From the NCBI GenBank assembly GCA_026027325.1, contig JAMSLZ010000004.1:1054001-1118000 (forward strand): a stretch of 64,000 nucleotides of DNA, given 5' to 3'. The notes beneath the pieces were generated by a model that ran no database searches, was not told the origin of the DNA, and worked only from the letters and a program-made list of their open reading frames with translations. The position numbers were made by a program, and so were the translations under genes. Below are positions 25,275 to 37,215 of the stretch, piece after piece (position 1 is the stretch's first letter; each line of letters begins with the position of its first letter). This stretch comes from Actinomucor elegans (lineage: Eukaryota > Mucoromycota > Mucoromycetes > Mucorales > Mucoraceae).

Positions 25275-26613
25275 TTAAGCGGAATGAAGAGTTTCCAAGA
25301 ACTTCTTGGAAGCAGCGGTGGAAGCACCACGCTTCTTTTGGACCTTTTGGACCTTACCAGCAGCAACCTTCTCGGCTTTGACGAGCTCAGCACGACGGAG
25401 GACTTGAGCGTAAGGGTTAAGACGGTTCATAACACCTTGGTTCTTAAGAGGGTTCTTCTTTTGAGTGTAAGGACGCTTGTGGTGCTTGTTACCAGCGGGA
25501 CGAACGACGGATTGGATTTCATCAGAGTTGATGAGACGAGCGACATCAGGGTTAGTCATGATGTGAGCAGGCAAAACGTAATCCTTCTTCAAAGTAGCAG
25601 GAGCTTCATAAGTACCATAAAGTTCATCCAAAAGAGCGACAGCGGATTGAGTCCAGATGATGAAACGACCGAGATGTCCACCAGGAGCCAATTGCAAGAG
25701 GTTAAGACGGCGGACGTTTACAAGTTCAAGACCGGGCAAGTTACGGAAAGCCTTGACAAGACCGTTGTCTTCGTTATAAATGACGAGAGGACCACGACGT
25801 TGTCTGTGGCGACGGTTACGGAGCTTACCTTGACCAGCACGAAGCTTGCGAGAGTTGGAAACCTTTACGACATCAGCATAAGCATTGATAGACTTCAAGA
25901 GAGCAACAGCTTCCTTGGTCTTGGTCAACTTTTCAACGGAGTCGCTCACAACAAGAGGAACCTCTTCAATCTTTTCAACACGGTGACCACGAGCCATGAC
26001 CAATGAAGGAAGGGCAGAAGCAGCCAAAGCGGAAGCAGTAGCGAAACGCTTTTGGTTCAAGTTAGTCTTGACGTGCCACTTTCTCCAGGTCTTGGTAGGA
26101 GCAAACATACGACCACCACGACACATGTTACCGAAGGCAGCTTGACCAGCACGGTGAGTACCGGAACCGTTAACACGAGGAATACGAGCAACAGCACGAC
26201 CAGTACCCCAAGATTCGGCAGAGGTTTGCTCACCAGCCTTGGAAGAAACAGCGTAAGGTTGACGCTTGTTCTTGGCCATGTTAGTGTGGACAAAGTTTAC
26301 AATATCAGGACGAATGGGAGCCTTGAAGACAGCAGGAAGAGGAACAGTGGCAGAGACGTTCTTACCGCACTCGGCGTAGACGTTGAGGACAGGTCTGGCA
26401 GCGGACTATTAGGTAAATTAGTAACATGTTAACAAAAAACATCATCGATCTAATTGAATCAGCATAGGAATCCATTGAAATGTTGAATTAGATACATTGT
26501 ACGTTTGAAATGATGGAAATTCGGGATCTTTTAGTAAATTCAAAAGATGGATTGTTTCAATGGAGAACTGATGATTCAAGTAGATCGATTGTGATGCTTC
26601 TGATGCTTACCAT
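25275..26613 (-). CDS. RPL4: 60S ribosomal protein uL4 (L4)
   Basis: Structural protein of the large ribosomal subunit whose extended loop lines the peptide exit tunnel. Two exons: the ATG alone (26613-26611), then 26405-25275, giving 377 residues. The intron of 205 nt begins GTAAGC directly after the ATG and ends AATAG before TCCGCTGCC. The protein starts [11 protein letters not shown] and then carries the family blocks [56 protein letters not shown] sequence (here [11 protein letters not shown]), [34 protein letters not shown] and the basic C-terminus. The length is typical of fungal uL4. Codons are strongly biased to C-ending forms, as expected for a highly expressed gene. Starting at the internal Met within exon 2 would remove conserved N-terminal sequence, which supports the spliced start. 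Confidence 0.97.
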
Positions 26614-27969
26614 CTTGATATATGGATTGAAAATAAAAGAAAGAGATTCAAAGATTCGAACAATAGGCTTTCTCTCTGCTTTTTGTTGAATTGTCCCGGT
26701 TGTACCGGACAAACCATTTTTGCTCGGACAGTGAATTGTTCGTAAGGTATACCAAAAATACCATTTTTGTTGTTGTTTATTTGTTGTCATCTTTGTGATG
26801 CAATAACTCGACAAAAATCAATAGACTACAAAAATACACTTTATTGACAATTAATTAATAGAACTCTTTGATTTACAAGTAATAGATAGTCCACAATAGT
26901 ACGATTTAAATGAATTAATTTACATAGTTGAATATTCGAGTGATAAGACGTTAGATGTCTTCGGTTACTAACTGTGCTTACCTTCTAAACTGCTGACCAA
27001 TCTTTCTTTTATTTTAATATTAAAAACAGGTTATTCAAAAGAGAGTTAAAATATCTATAGTTTTTATTAAAGTTTCAGCGTTTAAATATATTTCTTTTAT
27101 CCTTTTACATGATGAACTATTTCTTTAGATTTAAAATTGTCAGCTATCTAATTCTGATTTAATGCCAAGAGCGGAGCTCAGAAGCAAGTTTCCATAATGC
27201 ACATCAGTTAAATCGTGAGGCCTCTATTAATCCCGGCCAATTATTGTATTAGTGATTACAATAATTGCATTGTATGATTCCACTATATTCGTGCTAGGAT
27301 ACTAGAACGAAGATTTAGATTTTTCGGTTCTAAAGTCCCGGAAGAGAATCACAGCCACAGTTGGTATGGGTACATAACATGTTTCCTGCTGCTACCGAAC
27401 TCTATGAGTGATCAGTTCCTAGGTCGATAGTGTGCGCAAACCATATATTTATTCAAGCACTAAGAGGGGTCAGACCTGAAGTAATCTACTAGCAAGATAG
27501 CAAAACTACCAGCTAATGGACCTATTCACTAAATTCTTCTGTAGAACTTCAGCATGCTGCCTTGTAGAAAACTGCCATACTATCCTTCAAAAAGGATATG
27601 ACAATATATGTGAGAAGAGCAAATTCGACTTCTATCTTTAAAAGATATAGTCTTTTTATCTTGGGTTAAAATACTCTAATGACTTTGGAAAAATAAATAT
27701 TTAAAAAAGAGTTATTGAACGTTTTTATACTGTGTATCGCTTTACGCGTATAGGTGCTTCATATGTGTAAAAAAAAGTGTTTTAATTATATTTAACTCAT
27801 TGTTAACTGTTGCTATTATTTTTTTAAATGCAATTTGGGATGATAATGTAAACTACTGTATCCGAAAGCTACTATCATCATCAGTCATTTTAAACCCAGC
27901 TATAATTTGTGGTGCCTTTTTAATACGTTTTGCTTGGCTTTTTTTTTCTTTTTTGCACATAAATTCGAT
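26614..27969. other. intergenic between divergent uL4 and AMSH-like genes
   Basis: Shared upstream region of two divergently transcribed genes. An imperfect inverted repeat TGTCCCGG...CCGGACA at 26692-26710 lies about 80 bp upstream of the uL4 ATG and may be a ribosomal-protein-gene control site. A hairpin with perfect 10-bp arms lies at 27239-27266. No exon is visible. Confidence 0.5.
27239..27266. repeat. perfect 10-bp inverted repeat (hairpin)
   Basis: AATTATTGTA (27239-27248) and TACAATAATT (27257-27266) are exact reverse complements separated by an 8-nt loop. No adjacent open frame or T-run makes it a terminator, and its role is unknown. Confidence 0.6.
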
Positions 27970-29850
27970 ATGTTAATACCAAGGTCAACAACAGAACTCG
28001 AAAGGCAGGCAGCCATCACCGTTGAACCAACTATTTCTATTCGACTTTACTTCCGCTCTGCAGATTTACTATTGAAACAAGCTCGAGTCTATAAACTTGA
28101 GCAAGATTTCGAGCACGCATATGTACTTTATATGAAATATACAAAGTAAATAGTTCTTGGCCAAATCATACAAGCATAAACTAACCTTGTAACTGTTTTT
28201 TTTTCTTACAGTCTGGGCCTTTCTGAATTACCAAGACACCCTTCTTACAAACTTGCTGAAAATAAGAGGAATGTCAAGAAGCTAAACAAGGTAGATAACG
28301 TTTAGTTTATGGGTATATGACGCGCTTATCCAATCGTCTATGATTAGAATTGCTTAGAAGCCTTAGAAACTTTGGAGGAAATGAAGCCTATATTAATTCA
28401 GACATATGAAAACTATGTTAGAAAGGTACAAGAAGCACAAAAAGCAGAACAAGAAGCTTCTATCACCAACCAGACAAACCAGTGGCAGCAGCAGCAACAA
28501 CCATTACCACAGGAAGAGAAACAGGCACCGCCACCACAAAATCGCTCACTTGAAACTTCTGATGTCTCCACTGAATGGAACTTGCAGGATGCCTTAAAGG
28601 GTGTTGTAGGAGTTGGTTATAACGAAGAATCCAAGTACAGAAGACGATATTATTGATGGTAGATCCACCACTAAATATTATTGCTTTAGATCTCTTTCAA
28701 CAGATTATCAATCGAGAACCAGCTACCCTAGCTTATCTTTACATAATCAAAGTGATGGGTACGTTACTACGTCTAATCTAATGCCCAGTAAAACTGACAT
28801 AGTTTATTTAGGTTCGCTTATCAGCCTCATGAACAACTGCAATTACTTGTAAAGCCTCAAGCACCTCAAATCCCACCCAAAAACATTTCTGTTTTACCGC
28901 CTTTACCGCCTAAGATTCCTATCAATCAAAGAGGACCTCAGTTGCCGCCAAAGATTGGATTGGAGCTTGAGGTGCTTCGTACAGGGCCCACAACGGACGG
29001 TAACTATTGCATAGTGACAAGTAATTGAATATGCATGACTAATGCACACGTAGCTTCAACAGAGAGAGGTGAACCATTGAGAAAGATGATATTACCAAAA
29101 GGATTACATAACAAGTTCTTATCTATTGCTGAGCCCAATACTAAGAATAAGATTGAAACGTGTGGCATATTAACTGGAACGCTGGTAAGCTTTTTTTTTC
29201 CTTCTATATTTAATACATAGAGCCTAACGCTTGTTTCATAGAAAAATAATATATTGAAGATTACCACTTTAATTATACCCAAACAGACAGGTACTTCAGA
29301 TACTTGCACAACTGAGAATGAAGAAGATCTATTTGATATTCAAGACAAGCATGATTTACTTACTTTTGGCTGGATCCACGTAAGTATACGCGTAAAGGGA
29401 CAGTACCGTTCAGTAGTTACTAAAAGGGACTTTTATATAGACACATCCTACTCAGTCCTGCTTTTTGAGTTCAGTGGATTTGCACACACATTGTTCATAT
29501 CAACTCATGTTACCTGAAGCTATTGCCATTGTCTGTGCGCCTTCTCAAAAACCAAAGTAAGTTATTAGTAGCAGTATATTAATGTATAATAATAGTTAAC
29601 ATGATGATATATGTAGCTTTGGTATATTTCGATTGACAGACCCTCCAGGATTAGATATCATTAGTAATTGTAAAAAGACACCAGCTTTCCATCCTCATCC
29701 AGATTTACCTATCTATACTGTAAGTGTATAATATGTAATGTTACAAAAATCATTGATTTATTATGTATGTAGGGTGCTGAAGAAGGGGGTGGACATGTTC
29801 AAATATCAGACTACGAGTTTAAAGTGCTGGATTTGCGTGATAAAAAATAA
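27970..29850 (+). CDS. AMSH/Sst2-like JAMM deubiquitinase
   Basis: Zinc metalloprotease that trims K63-linked ubiquitin from endosomal cargo. Ten exons (27970-28145, 28212-28290, 28348-28600, 28641-28758, 28812-28999, 29054-29184, 29242-29379, 29441-29556, 29617-29719, 29773-29850) join to 459 residues. The N-terminus is a USP8-dimerisation/MIT-like helical domain ([27 protein letters not shown]). A Gln/Pro-rich linker with several proline motifs follows. The C-terminal JAMM domain has IETCGILTG with the catalytic Glu, GWIHTHPTQS with H361 and H363, and SSVD with D374. AMSH-type hallmarks [13 protein letters not shown] and RLTDPPGL are present. The exon 3/exon 4 junction needs a 41-nt intron and is the least certain. 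The start is the first ATG in frame, at 27970. Confidence 0.92.
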
Positions 29851-31233
29851 AAAACTGTGTATTATATTATATTGGATTCCAAAATACCGTAGGTATCACC
29901 AGGAACTCGTGCTTCATGCTATATAGATTAATAAAAGCACTCTATAATTAGGATAATGATGGTGTATGAAAGTCGATAGTTGTTATTAATGGTATTATGT
30001 ACTTTTATCTTGAATTTCAGAGGCAAGTACTGAAGAGTGAGAAATATCTGTGAGCACAAGTAAATGATTTGAATCATGTAAGATTCATCGCTTGAATCTC
30101 ATTTTCCAAAGCGTAAATATGAATATTATGTTAGTAGATCATAGCTTAAAAACTAGCATAGGACAACTTTATTCAACCTGAGAGATCCCTATTAATTTCT
30201 GTCAAAATGTTACGTCTTGTTAGCAAATGGAAAAAAAAATACTATAATTATTTGGTTATTTTGCAATATAAGTTGTAGATAAGAGAATGATACAAATTGT
30301 AAAAGAAAAGCAAAAAAAAAAAAAAAAAACCTCCCGAGACTGGGGAGCGCTAAAAACTCTTAATTCTTTTTACATTAGTACACTAGAATCTACAATTAGA
30401 TGGATCATTTGATTATAGATACAGAAATGGTTGTTCATTCTGGTGATGGAACACTATTCAGAGTCGACGTTTGATTGTTTTGTTAATATCAATTGATCAT
30501 TAAATCCACTTACATGAAAGTGCGTAATTTGCTACCAACCATTAACGTGTGATACTTTCATTGTACTTTAGTTGATACAAATTCAAATAACGATATGCAA
30601 GACATGGCCGTATTTGAATTATTCATTACTGATAATGACACTATGAGTCAAAAATTATAAAAGATAGTCTTTGCGTTATTCAATCATCAATTAAAGCATA
30701 CTACACTCAAATCCTGTAAAGTATAGCCACTATATCCATTAAAAAAAGCGCGACCCATAAAAATTCAAAGAGCTAGTAGCGGTATGAGAGACCTGTATTA
30801 ATTTTTTAATAGTAAAGGATTAATTCAGAATATGATAAATAGCATAAGTTTATCATATGCATTTGAGAGCACTTTATCTTTTTTTTACATTTAAAATACT
30901 GGATCAACAACTAAGCAAAGCGAAGCATATGTCAATGACTTGTCAAAAGGGCCTCGTTAGTTTCAAATAAAATAACATAATAATTATACCATTGGGTAAG
31001 CAAGTGGTATATATATGTATATAAATTCTGTTGTTATACTTTTCAGATATGGACATGAATGGTAGCTTCGGGCAGTGAATTTAAGCCACCCAGCCAAACC
31101 AGGAAGCGATCTGAGCTTTAAACCATGAACAGTTCTTATTGGCTATATTATAATAGGCGCTCATTATGAAAGGAAGAAATTTTATTGAGATCTGCCACTG
31201 TAGCATTTAGATCTTGGTAACAATAAAAGAAAA
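29851..31233. other. intergenic
   Basis: AT-rich, with an A18-19 tract near 30311-30329 and TATATATATGTATATAAATT at about 31005-31025, some 210 bp upstream of the helicase ATG. No exon or RNA gene was found. Confidence 0.5.
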
Positions 31234-33571
31234 ATGTTCTCGATTGCTCGATTTACCGGAGATAATGAAGAAGAGAAAGATACACGTACATTAGAGAAGA
31301 AACAAGAGCGCTTAAATAAGCTCAATGCTAGAGTCAGCAGCAAAAAGAGAAAAGACGATTCAACAGATCATCAGCCTGAAATCGCCGAGAAAAAGATCAA
31401 AGCTGCCGATCAAGTACAAAAAAAGTCTGTCGAGACAAAAAAGCTAGTTGAAATAAAGAAAACCACCGAGAAAACGATGCCAACCGATACAAAGAAGTCT
31501 GTTGAGGCAAAAAAACGCGTCGAGAAAACACATACAAAAAAACAGAAAGTTGTAGTAAAAGAAGTAGCTGATAAAGAGAACGCTGAGGATGAAGGCACCC
31601 AAGTAGACCCTGAAGCAGAAGATGAAAATGAAGATGAAAACGCCGAAGATGACGAAGACAACGAAGAAGAGGAAGGAGAGGGAGATGAGGAAGAAGAAAC
31701 CGAAGCAGAGGCCATGGAAGTAGACCAGACAGTAACTGAAGAGGACGTACCTACATTAGAAGCATTCCCAGATATGGTGAAGCCTAAAACCAAACGCAGT
31801 AAAGAAGAAACCAAAATGTTGAAAAGTATGGGTATTCCAGAATGGATGCTACAGCCCACTGTCGTATCTCCCAAAGAGTCTTGCGGTTTGGATAAAGCAG
31901 GATTATCACCTCACTTGGTTCAGCGATGTCAAGATTTAGGCTTAAGTTCATTATTTGCAGGTAGATAAATACATATTAGGTCAAGTTGACACGAATAACC
32001 TTCTCGGGAATAGTTCAAATGGCTGTGATACCAGTCTTTTTGAGAAGACAAGCATTATATGATACAAGAAGAGTACCTGGCGATCTTTGTATTTCAGCAC
32101 CTACTGGTAGTGGTAAAACAATGGCCTATGTATTGCCTATTGTCGATATTCTTTCCAAAAGAGTGGTGGTTCGATTACGCGCTGTGGTTGTATTGCCCAC
32201 GCGTGATTTAGTGAGCCAAGTAAAAGAAACTTTTGATGCGTTTGTGAAAGGTACTAATCTGGTAGTAGCAGCTGCTTCTGGTCAGCAGTCTTTTGCGCAT
32301 GAACAAAGTGTATTGGTAGGACACGATAACCAACAACAGAGGTAACATTATATAACAAAGATATTATAGGAGACTAATATACAAGAATCATAGTTTTCCG
32401 GGTGGTAAAAGTAGAGTCGATATTTTAATTACTACACCAGGTCGTTTGATGGATCACCTTAGCTCTACACCCAACTTTACATTGCAGCATCTTCGTTTCT
32501 TGGTTATTGATGAAGCAGATCGTCTTTTGAATCAAAGTTATAACGATTGGTTGAATCAGATTTTGTTGGCCACGCGTCCTGAAGTCAACCCAAATGCGCC
32601 GTTGTTGGAATTCAAATATGATAAGAACAAGTAAGAAATATTTTATTAGATTATGATTTTCTTTACTCATTTTCAATACAGTGTGATTGAATCAGATGCT
32701 GTTGCGCCCAGTTTTCTCAAGACTAAATATCAATTACCTACAACCGATCTTGACTTGCCTAAAGTACCTTCTGTAAGTTAATAGGCTCCTGTGTAGGAAT
32801 GATATTAAACTTTAAATTAGATCCAAAAACTATTGTTCTCTGCTACACTGACAAAGAACCCAGCTAAAATTGCCGGCTTACATTTAAATGAACCCGAGTA
32901 TATCTCTGTACAAAACCAAGATGGCAGTGAAATCAAACAAGAATACACGACACCTGAAGGCTTGAAGGAATTCATGACCATTTGTCCTACAGATAAGAAA
33001 CCTCTTATGGTGATTTATCTGCTTCATCAATTAGGCATCAAATCTGGTTTATGTTTCACTAAATCAGTTGAATCTACACAAAGACTTCAAATGCTGATCG
33101 AAGCTTATGAGGCTACTCAACCAGAAGATAAACGTATCCGAGTCAAAGAATACTCGAGTGATCTTGGACCAGTGAAACGAAAGCAAATGCTCAAGCAATT
33201 TAAAGATGGCAGCATTGATTTGTAAGGTTTTATTTATCGATATCTCACGTTATTAACCTTATCGCTTTTTTAGGCTGATTTGTTCAGACTTGATTGGCCG
33301 TGGTATTGATTTGGACGCTGTTCAGTTCGTGATCAGTTATGACGTGCCATACTATATGGACAAGTATATTCATCGTGTAGGCCGTACTGCACGTGCAGGC
33401 AGAGAAGGTGAAGCTTATACGCTAGTTGAAACGCAGGAAGCGCGACACTTTAAGGAAATATTGCGTCACGCGGGTCATTTGAACCAAGTAAAGACATTAG
33501 AGATAGAAAAAGAGAAATTAAAAGAACTTGTGCCTGATTATCAAAAAGCCATGTCTACACTTACGGAATAA
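31234..33571 (+). CDS. DBP6: DEAD-box RNA helicase, Dbp6/DDX51 group
   Basis: Predicted nucleolar ATP-dependent RNA helicase for early 60S subunit assembly. Six exons (31234-31960, 32014-32341, 32394-32630, 32682-32772, 32821-33221, 33274-33571) join to 693 residues. The first 200 residues are highly charged, with Lys-rich repeats (for example KKSVE/KKLVE motifs) followed by a Glu/Asp-rich block, as in Dbp6. The helicase core has [13 protein letters not shown] in the Q-motif position, motif I APTGSGKT, motif Ia [15 protein letters not shown], motif II DEAD (VIDEADR), motif III SAT, motif [11 protein letters not shown] and motif [14 protein letters not shown] spacer with LLEFKYDKN between motifs II and III is characteristic of the DDX51/Dbp6 group. 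All catalytic motifs are intact. Confidence 0.93.
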
Positions 33572-33615
33572 TAAAAACCTTTTTTTTTTTCTTTTTTCCT
33601 CACACTTTTTTTTTT

Positions 33616-35573
33616 ATGGATCTGCCTTCTTCAACTGTACCAAATCTACCGGGATCTACTTCTTCATTGTCAAGAAACCGGCTAGAGTCTTCCCAAAAAA
33701 CAGTTTTGTAAACGAAGCACTGGAAGAAGAAGATACCAATGATAACAATTCACCCGAGCAAGATTCTCGGTCTATGAATAGTATGGAGCGAGAAATGACC
33801 TTGAAAGACCGCCAGGATGTAACCTGCTTATACTACAAACGTATGCATAAAAAACTAACTATCATATATAGGCTATGAATAAGAGCCATCCTTTTGGTTT
33901 ACCACTTTGGAAGCCTGCACTGTATAAAAAGTCTCGATCTGTGGTGCGTAGTGCTAATAGAGCTTTACATTCCTCGCCTTCGTCAGCACCAGAATTATTC
34001 TTGAATCCAGGCAATATTTTATGGTTTTTCTTATTTGGTTGGTGGTTGGCTTTGGTGATTGTCATTGTAGCTATTGTGATGAGTATAGTGCCTTTTGGTG
34101 GCAAACATTATGGCCTCGTATTGAGAGAATTGGCTTTTTATTTGCTATGGCCATTTGGTAGATATGTAGAACGTCAAGTAGAAATTAAGCCTGCTCATAT
34201 TGGAGGTGTATCATCCAGTAGTCTTTTAGCAAATCAACGGGAAGATGAAGAAACGGGTTTATTGCGTAAAAAGAAGAAAAACGAGGGATTAAATCCATTG
34301 AAATCTATGATTCGATTAGGCCCAGCAGGTATTCTTTACTATCTCATATTCTGGTGTACAATAGGTATCTTTTGACGTATAATAGTAAATGATAGATTGC
34401 TTACTTGTAGTATATAGCACCTTTATTACTTCTGGTTTCAACTATATGTTGGATGTGTGTCATCACGATTCCCATGGCAAAACTAAACTATATTCTTGTG
34501 CGTCATCTTCACCGTCATCCTCTTACACTTCGTTTCAAATCAAGCCCATCAGGGCTATCATCTCAATTACCTGCTAGTGTTTCTGGTAAACCTTCAGTTA
34601 TATTACTCTGTACATATCAAGCGATTGGATTACAATATTATAAATACACCTTTGATGGCATCAATATCATTTTTATCAATTTGATGCCCTTAGTGTTTTT
34701 CGTTATATTTGATGAATGGGTCTTGAAACGCTATTTTCCGGACAGTTTCATCACTTCACCTTCTATCGTTTTTGCATTGTCCTTGTCCTCTGTGATCCCT
34801 TTATCCTATTTTATCGGCATGGGTGTCAGTTCTGTTTCTGCACAAAGCAGCATGGGCGTTGGTGCTGTTATTAATGCTACATTTGGTAGTATTATCGAAA
34901 TCATCCTGTATGGTGTAGCTTTAATTGGAGGTAAAAGTGCTTTGGTGGAAGGTGCCTTGATCGGTAGTTTTTTGGCGGGCGTTCTATTGATGCCAGGTTG
35001 CTCTATGGTCAGTGGTGCTGTAAAGCAGAAAGAACAAAGATTCAATGCTAAAAGTGCAGGCGTAACTTCTACCATGTTAATTATGGCTATCATTGGTGCA
35101 TTAACACCCACTTTGTTTTATCAAATGTTTGGATCGGTAAAGCACTTGATAACTGAATGACTGCATGTAAACTTACTGTTCATAGTTTGAGCTAAAGTGT
35201 GTAGGATGTCCTGATAATCCTGATAATGGGACAATTGCCTGTTCAAGATGTTACTATGATCAGCTGAATCCAACCGATGATCCTGTCTACCAGAATAGTG
35301 TAAAACCACTCATGTGGCTCTGTGCAGCTATATTACCTTCTGTAAGTACATATTCAGTAAGAGATCACAGTAACCAACGTTTTATAGGCTTATATTATTG
35401 GCCTTGTCTTTAGTTTACATACGCACGTTGATATGGTTTGGAAGAGTACGCATGGAAATAATACAACAACCTATTATCAACGCTTAATGCCTACACATAT
35501 TATATCTCAACTGATCCACCATAATCCTCTTCATCATGACAATAACCAAGGACAATCACCAGATCAACAGCAA

Positions 35574-35629
<56 letters not shown>

Positions 35630-36562
35630 TCAACATCAACATCAACATCAACAGGAAGTTTCTACACAGGGGTACTCTAGTGGAGTACATATCATGGCTG
35701 TACCAGCATCATCTGGATCGCAGTCTCATAGCGGCAACAATAGTAATGATAATGCACACATAGCTGCTTTACGTGGGTCACCGAAAGAAGGTACTCAGAT
35801 TTCCTATGCTTCTATCCCCGGCGGCAGCTCGAGCGTTCCTATCATTAATACTACAGGCACAAACAATCCAACTCCTCTCGCCGCTGCCTATTTCCCGCCC
35901 TACGATAATGAGGAAAACGAGGACGAAGAAGTTGCTGGTCATGACTCGCCGAATTGGAGCAAATCCAAAAGTTTTATTATCTTGTTTAGCTGCACCTTAC
36001 TGTATTCGATCATTGCCGAAATTCTAGTGGATACAGTTGATGAAGTGATGAAAGATTTTCCTATGGACGAAAAGTTTTTGGGATTGACATTATTCGCTTT
36101 GGTGCCCAACATTACTGAATTTATGAATGCTATTTCATTCGCATTGTATGGTAATATTGTGTTAAGTATGGAGATCGGCTCTGCGTATGCCTTACAAGTG
36201 TGTTTGCTGCAAATACCTGCCATGGTCGCATTCTCCGTTTGGTATAATTATGGAAAAGAAGAATTGGCTAGGTTCACCTTTAGGTACGTATTGATAGTAT
36301 CGCATATACATTTATAAACTGATTTGATTTTTATTTTATTCTATTTTATTTTTTACAAAGTCTTGTTTTTCCTCGCTGGGATGTCATTTCGGTCATTTTT
36401 TCCGTGTTTTTATTGACATATACTTATCAAGAAGGAAAATCAAACTATTTTAAAGGTTCTATATTAATATTAAGCTATGTTGTATTGGTTGCTGGATTCT
36501 ACTTTATCCCAGCTTTTTCTGAACATAGTATACTTATTGGACTGCCGTCTTCTAAAGCCTAA
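33616..36562 (+). CDS. VNX1-like vacuolar cation/proton exchanger (CAX superfamily)
   Basis: Membrane antiporter exchanging Na+, K+ or Ca2+ for protons, probably at the vacuole. Exons 33675-33818, 33872-34364, 34418-35136, 35186-35341, 35388-36283 and 36361-36562 are secure; a 21-nt first exon (33616-33636) is provisional because it requires a 38-nt intron. The total would be 876 residues. The N-terminal soluble region ends with LKDRQDAMNKSHPFGLPLWKP, as in yeast Vnx1. About 13 hydrophobic segments follow. The first exchanger repeat carries GAVINATFGSIIEI, the second LVPNITEFMNAISFA with a nearby GN pair. Between the repeats, exon 6 encodes a soluble loop with about 30 Gln followed by a His/Gln alternation. 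A Cys-rich stretch (KCVGCP, ACSRCYYD) is shared with Vnx1. Its start is only about 44 bp from the upstream helicase stop. Confidence 0.88.
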
Positions 36563-36966
36563 ATCCTTACAAAACCAGAATGTAGATATTATAATATTGA
36601 TTTTACGACGAATAAACAAACTTGCAAGTCTATAGTCCACTCTGTAGATACTACTCAATTATAGCTAAATAAAAGCGAGAAATGTATGATACTTTGGTAA
36701 TAATTCTTAGTAAATCTTTTCAAAAACAGAGCACAATAGTAGTTTAATTGATCAAATTTGATTTTTGATCGGGATCAGTCTAAGGTTCTAGAAATTATTA
36801 GATTGTTATTTTTACATATGAAATGCATATACTATTCATTAAATATCGACAGTAATAGATGCAAAAATTACGTTAAACATGAATATTTAATCTAAAGTAA
36901 TAATGGATCGATACCGGTCGAGAAATCTGTAAACCTAGTTTTAGTATTGAATGAGGTTAATCCCGT
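36563..36966. other. intergenic downstream of the exchanger
   Basis: AT-rich; ATAAATAAAAGC-like sequence near 36665 could be a polyadenylation region. Nothing else recognised. Confidence 0.45.
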
Positions 36967-37215
36967 TTACAGTACATGGATAAGCGTTAATAAATTTCAT
37001 TCATTTCATCATATGAACAAGTAAACCTACTGATTCATACATTTCTCTACTGTTCTCGGTCTAAACTACGTCTAATTGGTATACCGTACTCAGAATAAAT
37101 TGCTCGATCTACTTATAATAGCTTTTCTTTAGCTTGAATGCAATCAATATAATTTTTTGTTTTGTTTAAATATGATCTGTAGGTCTGCAGGTTTGCCAAC
37201 TGGTCCTAGTTTAAT
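36967..37215 (+). repeat. dispersed repeat R1, copy B (diverged)
   Basis: Collinear counterpart of 11126-11355, sharing CAGTACAT, ATTTCATT, GATTCAT, CTAATTGGTATACC, TACTCA, TGCAATC, TTTAAA and CAACTGGT in order. Its right part passes into protein-like plus-strand sequence (37171 onward), which suggests that R1 is the left part of a transposable element. Confidence 0.65.

Noticed and set aside
25284..26006. 240-codon plus-strand open frame.
   Set aside because: It is the antisense shadow of the uL4 coding exon, which has strong codon bias that keeps the opposite frame open.
26052..26432. 126-codon plus-strand open frame.
   Set aside because: Also antisense to uL4 exon 2; no independent evidence.
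31410..31874. 154-codon minus-strand Ser/Phe-rich frame.
   Set aside because: Antisense of the Glu/Lys-rich N-terminus of the helicase.
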